The notes under the pieces are model-generated. The model was not told the DNA's origin. It worked only from the letters and a program-made list of their open reading frames with translations, and did no database searches. Shown here in pieces: positions 58,732 to 64,000 of a stretch of DNA of 64,000 nucleotides. Each line of letters starts with the position of its first letter. Within the stretch, counting starts at the first letter, position 1. The position numbers and the translations under genes were made by a program. Source of the DNA: Marinirhabdus sp963799365 (GTDB lineage: Bacteria; Bacteroidota; Bacteroidia; Flavobacteriales; Flavobacteriaceae); contig CAWCWV010000007.1 of the NCBI GenBank assembly GCA_963799365.1, positions 124,001 through 188,000 on the forward strand. The letters are read 5' to 3'.

Positions 58732-60846
58732 TTATTCTGAAATTTTAAGGGTTTCTAATGCTTTTTCTACCGTTTTTACGGGTAGGCGGCATGCGTTGTT
58801 CACACACACATAAATTAATGTTTCATCGTCTGGAAATCTTCCTTCCAATAGATAGCTGTCACTTTCTTTTTCCGAACCTGCAATCAGGGCATTTGGAAGA
58901 TAGTGTTGGTTTAGTTCAAGTATTTTTTTTGAAGCATCTTTGCCGGAAACTACAATTTCATAAAACTTAAATTGATGGTTTTCCAAAAGATCAAGCCAAT
59001 TTGAAAAAACACCAGGATATTTTGTTGCGTCTGGTAATACGTTTTTTAGCATTTGGTCACTTGTGCTTCTATAGTTAGGAATATCAAAATAGTGAGCAAG
59101 CTTAAAAAGGTTTTTTGCCATTATAGAGTTGGAAGAGGAAATTACATTATCCCGATATTCTATAGTGCGCGTCACCAATTTTGTGTCTTTGTTGGATGTA
59201 AAGTAAAACATCCCTATTTCTTCATCATAAAAATGTGTAAAGCTATACTCTGCCAATTGTTTAGATAACTCTAGCCATTGCTCATTCATAGTCACTTCAT
59301 AGAGTGCAATGTAGGCTTCAATCACTGCGGCATAATCTTCTAAATATCCATTTATGGTACTTTTACCGTCTTTATAGCTGTGATACAACCCTTTGTCACT
59401 TCTCAATTGTTTATTTTTAATAAAATTGGCGTTTTTTACCGCTGCATCTAAATATGTCTTGTTTTGCAAAGCTTTGTATGCATCTACATATCCTTTTATC
59501 ATAAGGGCATTCCAAGAAGTTAAGGTTTTGTCGTCCAATCTTGGCTTGGGGCGTTTGTTACGGTGTGCTTGCAACGTGTTTCGCCAGATAGCTTTCTTTT
59601 CATGTAGTTGAGTTACCGAAATACTGTGGTCCTTAGCAATACTACTGTCACTTTTTGTTCTAATGAGTACATAATGATCTTCCCATTTCCCAAAATCGTT
59701 CACATTATAATAGGATGCAAAAAGTTCAAAATCTGCAGAGAGTATTTGTTGTAACTCCTCTTTTGCATACACATAAAAGGCACCTTCTTCTAGTGTTCCA
59801 TTTTCAGTAGTACTATCGGCATCCAAAGAGGAGTAAAAAGCGTCTTCTTCTGAAGTCATCTCACTTTCTATATAGGTAAGTGTTTCAGTAACGACATCCT
59901 TGTACAAAGGGTTTTTGGTTAACACATACGCTTTGCTGTATAGGCTCACCAGCTGCGCATTGTCGTACAACATTTTTTCAAAATGTGGCACGTGCCATTT
60001 TTCATCAACACTATATCTTGCGAAACCCCCTCCTATTGCATCATAAAGCCCACCATAAGCCATTTTGTCTAGGGTGTTGGTTACGTGAGAAATAAGGTCC
60101 TGGTCATTTGTGCGGACTCCTTTCCTAAGCAAATACTCCAGATTATTAGGCATCATAAATTTTGGAGCTCTCTTTGTTCCTCCGTATTGAGGGTCAAAGG
60201 ATAGTTTTAAACTATCCAGAGCAGCCGAAGTATTAAAGTTGGCAATAACAGCGTCGTCTGTGTTGCGCTCTATTAAGTCCATGCTTTTAATTCCTTCTTC
60301 TAATCTGCTTGCATACGCAATTAATTTTTCAGGATCGGTTTTATAGAGTTCCTGAATTTGAGATATACTAGCAATCCATTCGTTTTTTTTGAAATAGGTC
60401 CCGCCCCAAACAGGTCTGCCATCTGGTAATGTGATTACGTTTAAAGGCCAACCAGCACTTCCCGTCATTAATTGAACGGCATTAATATATACCTGGTCTA
60501 TATCTGGTCTTTCTTCCCGGTCTACTTTAACAGATATAAAATTTTGGTTCATAACTGCCGCTACGGTCGAGTCTTCAAAACTTTCCTTTTCCATAACGTG
60601 ACACCAGTGGCAGGCTGCGTAGCCAATACTTACAATAATTAGTTTGTTTTCGTCTTTTGCTTTTTGGAGTACCTCCTCATTCCAAGGATTCCAGTTTACA
60701 GGATTATGCGCATGTTGCAATAGGTAAGGACTTGTTTCTGTAGCTAAAGCGTTGGTATATTCGTGTGTGGTCACAGATTCTTTTTTTGGAGTGTTACAGG
60801 AGATGATGGAAAGTAAAATTAGAAGAATAGATATGTACTTAGACAT
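58732..60846 (-). CDS. DUF255 thioredoxin-domain lipoprotein (YyaL/SPATA20-like)
   Basis: The 704-aa product has a lipoprotein signal (SIISC). A thioredoxin-like domain (about 35-190) has QHAHNPVNWNPWNEEVLQKA and the redox motif ACHWCHVMEKESFED. An alpha/alpha-barrel (six-hairpin glycosidase-like) half follows (about 210-690; GGFARYSVDEKWHVPHFEKMLYDNAQL). The exact reaction of this family is unsettled; the lipid anchor places it in the envelope. It is followed by the MscS gene 3 bp on. Confidence 0.9.
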   Translation of the reverse strand: MSKYISILLILLSIISCNTPKKESVTTHEYTNALATETSPYLLQHAHNPVNWNPWNEEVLQKAKDENKLIIVSIGYAACHWCHVMEKESFEDSTVAAVMNQNFISVKVDREERPDIDQVYINAVQLMTGSAGWPLNVITLPDGRPVWGGTYFKKNEWIASISQIQELYKTDPEKLIAYASRLEEGIKSMDLIERNTDDAVIANFNTSAALDSLKLSFDPQYGGTKRAPKFMMPNNLEYLLRKGVRTNDQDLISHVTNTLDKMAYGGLYDAIGGGFARYSVDEKWHVPHFEKMLYDNAQLVSLYSKAYVLTKNPLYKDVVTETLTYIESEMTSEEDAFYSSLDADSTTENGTLEEGAFYVYAKEELQQILSADFELFASYYNVNDFGKWEDHYVLIRTKSDSSIAKDHSISVTQLHEKKAIWRNTLQAHRNKRPKPRLDDKTLTSWNALMIKGYVDAYKALQNKTYLDAAVKNANFIKNKQLRSDKGLYHSYKDGKSTINGYLEDYAAVIEAYIALYEVTMNEQWLELSKQLAEYSFTHFYDEEIGMFYFTSNKDTKLVTRTIEYRDNVISSSNSIMAKNLFKLAHYFDIPNYRSTSDQMLKNVLPDATKYPGVFSNWLDLLENHQFKFYEIVVSGKDASKKILELNQHYLPNALIAGSEKESDSYLLEGRFPDDETLIYVCVNNACRLPVKTVEKALETLKISE

Positions 60847-60860
60847 CTTAGAAAAATTTG

Positions 60861-60904
60861 AAAAACAAAAATACGCTTTTGAAGGTTCAAAAAGCGTATT
60901 TTTT
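60861..60904 (-). terminator. Terminator of the dodecin gene
   Basis: ATACGCTTTT (60871-60880) pairs with AAAAGCGTAT (60890-60899). On the minus strand it is followed by TTTTTGTTTTTC. TATTTTTG on the minus strand (60873-60866) also matches a -7 box for the DUF255 gene, so terminator and promoter may overlap. Confidence 0.7.
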
Positions 60905-60917
60905 ATAGGTTGGAGTG

Positions 60918-61118
60918 TTATTGAACTTCAAATGAAATTTTTACATTCACGCGAAACTCTGTTACATTATCGCCGTTTACGATTACGCTTTGTTCACGAA
61001 CATAGGCCGAACGTATATTTTTTACGCTTTTTCCAGCCTGTTTTACGGCGTTTCTTATAGCATCCTCAAAACTGCTAGTGCTATTTGCCATTACTTCAAT
61101 TACTTTTAAAATTGCCAT
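60918..61118 (-). CDS. Dodecin-family protein
   Basis: The 66-aa protein has the compact dodecin fold: VIEVMANSTSSFEDAIRNAVKQAGKSVKNIR, then three strands (VREQSVIVNGDNVTEFRVNVKISFEV). Dodecins form 12-subunit shells that hold flavin in pairs between aromatic side chains. This copy has no tryptophan at all. The equivalent region reads RSAYVREQ. It is monocistronic with its own terminator. Confidence 0.9.
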   Translation of the reverse strand: MAILKVIEVMANSTSSFEDAIRNAVKQAGKSVKNIRSAYVREQSVIVNGDNVTEFRVNVKISFEVQ

Positions 61119-61396
61119 AGTTTCTTTGTTTTAAATTAGAAATTTAAGGTACGATAATAACCTGCTAATTTTCTGAAAATTAAGTTAAGACTGTGTTAGC
61201 GCTTTTAGGAAATAGGGTTTAATAACTAATTATGAGAACTGAAGGGATGGATTTGTTCTCTTGAGGCATTTTTTGTTTGTTGCAGTAAAACTAAAAAATT
61301 AAATTGATTTTAAAAGCCTATTGCAAAAGAACACTTCCCTTGGTGAAATGGTATAGGTAGGTGCTAATATATTTTTTATAATGACTACTGCATATC
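61119..61396. other. Intergenic region with no recognised gene
   Basis: This 278-bp stretch between the dodecin start and the NifU-family stop is AT-rich. I found no open reading frame with coding character, no terminator hairpin and no -7 box with good -33 spacing. It may contain the dodecin promoter, but no match to the consensus stands out. Confidence 0.5.
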
Positions 61397-62302
61397 TTAC
61401 CCATTCACAGCTTCTACAGCAAGTACTCTCCCTTGAAGCATATCTTTCAGCATGGTTTCAATCCCATTTTTTAAGGTTACGGTAGAAGAAGGACAACCGC
61501 TACAGGCACCTTGCAGGATTACTTTTACCGTTTTAGTGTCTTCATTAAAAGAGTCAAAAGCAATATGGCCACCGTCGCTAGCTACCGCTGGTTTTACGTA
61601 CTCGTCTAATATGGCCACAATTTCTTTGTCAAAATCGCTTAATTCCTTTGTAGCTTTTTCTGTTGATGTGGTATTTTGTTCCGTTTTTTTCTGAAGAATA
61701 GCATCATTTAAAATAACTTTGCCTTCTGCAATATAATTGGTAATAAAATCTCTAATTTCCATAGTGATATCCTGCCATTCCACGACATTGTATTTCATAA
61801 CAGAAACATAGTTTGCACTAATAAATACTTCTTTCACAAACGGAAAACCAAATAAAGCGCTCGCTAGAGGGGCCTGGGTAGCATCATCTATATTTTTAAA
61901 TTCGAAGATGCCATCTACCAATGGCTTATTTGCTACAAATTTTACAACCGTTGGGTTTGGTGTGCTTTCAGCATACACCGTAACTGGTACTTTCTTAATC
62001 GAAGTTGCATCGGTAATCACTTCTTTACCACTATTTAAATAGGTAGCGATAGCTTCAGAAACATCCTCCTGCACGGCATCCCAACCCACGATATTATACT
62101 TTTCAATAGCTATAAAATTTTGAGAAATATAAACTGTTTTCACAAAAGGTAGGTGAAATAATTCTTGCGACAATGGACTTGGTTTAGCCTCATCTATATT
62201 TTTAAATTCGTAGCTATTATTTCGGGTTAAGAAGCTATTGGCCACAAATTTTAAAATATTTTCGTTGTTTGTTTTTTGTGTAGAAATGTTAAATTGCGAC
62301 AT
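61397..62302 (-). CDS. NifU-family iron-sulfur scaffold/carrier with two N-terminal Nfu_N domains
   Basis: The product is 301 aa from MSQFNISTQKT. There are two consecutive Nfu_N domains (about 10-95 and 108-200; ILKFVANSFLTRNNSYEFKN and VVKFVANKPLVDGIFEFKN), a charged linker, and a C-terminal NifU domain (about 220-301) with GACSGCPSS, the CxxC that transfers [4Fe-4S] clusters. The open frame to 62362 adds 20 residues upstream of the promoter box, so ATG 62302 is chosen. Divergent from the large secreted protein. Confidence 0.93.
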   Translation of the reverse strand: MSQFNISTQKTNNENILKFVANSFLTRNNSYEFKNIDEAKPSPLSQELFHLPFVKTVYISQNFIAIEKYNIVGWDAVQEDVSEAIATYLNSGKEVITDATSIKKVPVTVYAESTPNPTVVKFVANKPLVDGIFEFKNIDDATQAPLASALFGFPFVKEVFISANYVSVMKYNVVEWQDITMEIRDFITNYIAEGKVILNDAILQKKTEQNTTSTEKATKELSDFDKEIVAILDEYVKPAVASDGGHIAFDSFNEDTKTVKVILQGACSGCPSSTVTLKNGIETMLKDMLQGRVLAVEAVNG

Positions 62303-62319
62303 TAAGTGCTTTTTTTTTG

Positions 62320-62350
62320 CAAAACTATGAAACAAAACCGTCGTAATCAA
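62320..62350 (-). promoter_or_regulatory. Promoter of the NifU-family gene: TTG-N20-TAGTTTTG
   Basis: On the minus strand TTG (62350-62348) and TAGTTTTG (62327-62320) are exact, with 20-base spacing and a leader of about 12 bases. Confidence 0.78.
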
Positions 62351-62358
62351 TATATTTG
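62351..62358 (+). promoter_or_regulatory. -7 box TATATTTG of the secreted-protein gene
   Basis: This exact TAnnTTTG is directly adjacent to the -33 box of the divergent NifU-family promoter, 19 bases before the ATG at 62378. The two promoters share one 40-bp control region. Confidence 0.5.
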
Positions 62359-62377
62359 ACACTTAACAGGATTTTTT

Positions 62378-64000
62378 ATGAAAAAATTATTACTTCTATC
62401 CCTGCTGCTGCTTAGTCCTATCGTACTATTTTCTCAACAAGTTAATTTGTTTCAACAATTTAACGGGAGGTATGATTTTACAGGGCTTGGCAATACTTTG
62501 AACCCTTCGGCAAATCCTTGCCAGTTGCTTGACAATAGCTCGGCCGATTTAACCCTTCTTCCTACACAAACCCTTATTTCAGCACATTTGTATTGGTCTG
62601 CACCTGGTCCTGGAGATTTTAATGTGCGTTTAAACAATGCTCCTGTTACTGCTAGTAGAACGTTTAGCCTTTTTTCAGCAGATGTTCTGTATTTCGCTGC
62701 ATATGCCGACGTTACGAATATAGTATCATTAAATGGCAATGGGCAATATACATTTTCTGATATGCAAATAGACCTTGCTGCCAGTGGTGCGTGTAATAAT
62801 GGTACTGATTTTGGAGGCTGGGCGATATATATTATCTATGAGGACCCGTCCTTGAATCTTAACCAGATAAGCTTATTTGATGGTTTAGAGTTCGTATCAG
62901 CAAATAATCCCCAATTAAATATCACGTTGAACAATATCGATGCTGCAACTGATGAATTAGCAAAAATCGGTTTTTTAGCCTGGGAAGGAGACATGTTTAA
63001 CCCTGTTAATGAATCCCTTAGAATTAATGGAGTTTTAATAAATAATGCCCTAAACCCTGCAGATAATGCCTTCAATGGAACCAATAGTTATACTGGTTCC
63101 ACTGTATTGTTTAATATGGATTTAGATGTTTATGACCTGGAAGGGATAGTTATGCCTGGGGATACAAGTATAGACATTGCCCTTACTTCCGGTTTGGATT
63201 TTGTGATGGTGAATAACTTGATCACAAGTGTAAATTCAGAAATTCCTGATGCTACTATAGAGATTGATAATCTTGGAGTCTTATGTCAGAACCGGGATAT
63301 TAATGTAAATTATACGGTTTACAACATTAATAGTACCGCGTTATTGCCTGCAAATACTCCTATTGCTTTTTACGTAAATAATGCTTTAGTCGGCCAATCT
63401 ATTACTGTAGCCGACATTCCTATTGATGGATCAGAAAGTGGTGTAATTACATTAAACCTACCTATAGGTACACCACCAATGTTCGATTTAAAAGCCGTGG
63501 TAGACGACGTTGGAAACGGAACAGGAATTGTTGCCGAAACCAACGAAACCAATAATGAATTTATTTTACCAGTAGATTTAAATGAAGCTATTCAGTTCTT
63601 AGGAGATGATGTGGAAAGTTGTATCGGTTTAACTGTAACCCTTGATACAGGTGTTACAGATCCTGCATTTTCTTTTCAGTGGTTTTTTAATGGAGTACTC
63701 ATTGTGGGTGAGAATGATCCTACCCTTGACGTTACAGTAAATGGTAACTACAGAGCCGTTGTTACAGAAGGACTTTGTACTGCAATTGATAGTGTTTTTG
63801 TGAATTTTAATGTACAACCAGTAATTGAAAATCCAGCAATTGATTTATTTCAGTGTAATGCAAATGGTGATACCGGATTTTTCAACTTAACTCAGAACAC
63901 TCCAATCATTTTGGGGACTCAGAATCCTGCAGATTTTAATGTAACCTATCATTTAAATCAAAATGATGCAGATATAGGGGCTAATCCAATTATCACAGCT
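62378..64000 (+). CDS. Large secreted multidomain protein, probable T9SS cargo (3' end outside window)
   Basis: The window holds 541 codons: a signal peptide (about 1-20, SPIVLFSQQ), an N-terminal beta domain (SAHLYWSAPG, GWAIYIIYEDPSL; about 25-290) and a CARDB-like domain (about 300-400; NINSTALLPANTPIAFYVNNALVGQ, VVDDVGNGTGIVAETNETNNEF). Ig/PKD-like repeats follow (FSFQWFFNGVLIVGENDPTL). This architecture is typical of flavobacterial adhesins with C-terminal sorting domains, but the C-terminus is outside the window. No enzyme motif is visible. Confidence 0.8.
   Translation, partial: MKKLLLLSLLLLSPIVLFSQQVNLFQQFNGRYDFTGLGNTLNPSANPCQLLDNSSADLTLLPTQTLISAHLYWSAPGPGDFNVRLNNAPVTASRTFSLFSADVLYFAAYADVTNIVSLNGNGQYTFSDMQIDLAASGACNNGTDFGGWAIYIIYEDPSLNLNQISLFDGLEFVSANNPQLNITLNNIDAATDELAKIGFLAWEGDMFNPVNESLRINGVLINNALNPADNAFNGTNSYTGSTVLFNMDLDVYDLEGIVMPGDTSIDIALTSGLDFVMVNNLITSVNSEIPDATIEIDNLGVLCQNRDINVNYTVYNINSTALLPANTPIAFYVNNALVGQSITVADIPIDGSESGVITLNLPIGTPPMFDLKAVVDDVGNGTGIVAETNETNNEFILPVDLNEAIQFLGDDVESCIGLTVTLDTGVTDPAFSFQWFFNGVLIVGENDPTLDVTVNGNYRAVVTEGLCTAIDSVFVNFNVQPVIENPAIDLFQCNANGDTGFFNLTQNTPIILGTQNPADFNVTYHLNQNDADIGANPIITA

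Noticed and set aside
1..64000. CRISPR array, tRNA or rRNA genes, insertion sequences, prophage
   Set aside because: I looked for regularly spaced direct repeats, cloverleaf-like arms, transposase and phage genes and saw none; a covariance or repeat search would be decisive.

Overview
The window looks like chromosome of a gliding, aerobic marine-type member of the Flavobacteriaceae (Bacteroidetes). The evidence is AT-rich DNA, many secreted proteins with flavobacterial signal peptides, the -7 box TAnnTTTG (in several places with TTG about 20 bases upstream), an alternative complex III respiratory operon, and the gliding/type 9 secretion genes sprA and remB in a conserved gene block. I saw no tRNA, rRNA, CRISPR, insertion sequence or prophage. 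All assignments come from reading motifs; no database search was run.

Layout. 1-2090: 3'-truncated minus-strand gene for a large surface protein with SprA-like modules. 2282-5843: exonuclease III, an OmpA-family lipoprotein, a Tas-type aldo/keto reductase and a SPOR protein. 6047-17957: one long respiratory operon, actABCDEF-coxB-coxA (quinol oxidation to cytochrome c reduction to O2 reduction), ended by a strong terminator. 18094-26180: small lipoprotein, peroxiredoxin-like protein, ruvB, a P450 plus methyltransferase, queG and maeB. 26263-38843: ruvA-sprA-gcvH-vanZ-tonB, a second TonB-like gene and remB, the secretion/gliding block. 38849-45432: an MBL-fold hydrolase, then ctaB, two oxidase subunit III-type genes, subunit IV, a cysteine-less SCO relative, SCO, DUF420 and a small membrane protein, i.e. 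the rest of the oxidase and its assembly factors. 45583-52803: a tripartite export system (ABC ATPase, two MacB-type permeases, adaptor, TolC, second adaptor) running into tsaB. 53460-57645: an AraC/TPR regulator surrounded by three paralogous secreted proteins. 57880-62302: MscS channel, DUF255 lipoprotein, dodecin, NifU-family protein. 62378-64000: 5' part of a large secreted protein, probably a type 9 cargo.

How they fit together. ActA-F and CoxBA, with CtaB, subunits III/IV and SCO encoded 22-37 kb away, make a full aerobic respiratory chain; its proton-motive force would drive gliding/T9SS (SprA, RemB), TonB uptake and export. The most interesting points are a shared 20-bp motif at similar distances upstream of two paralogous secreted-protein genes next to the AraC/TPR regulator, a TonB C-terminal-like domain on the N-terminus of RemB next to two TonB genes, SprA-like modules in the truncated gene at 1-2090, a helix-hairpin-helix tail on ActC, and a cysteine-less SCO twin.
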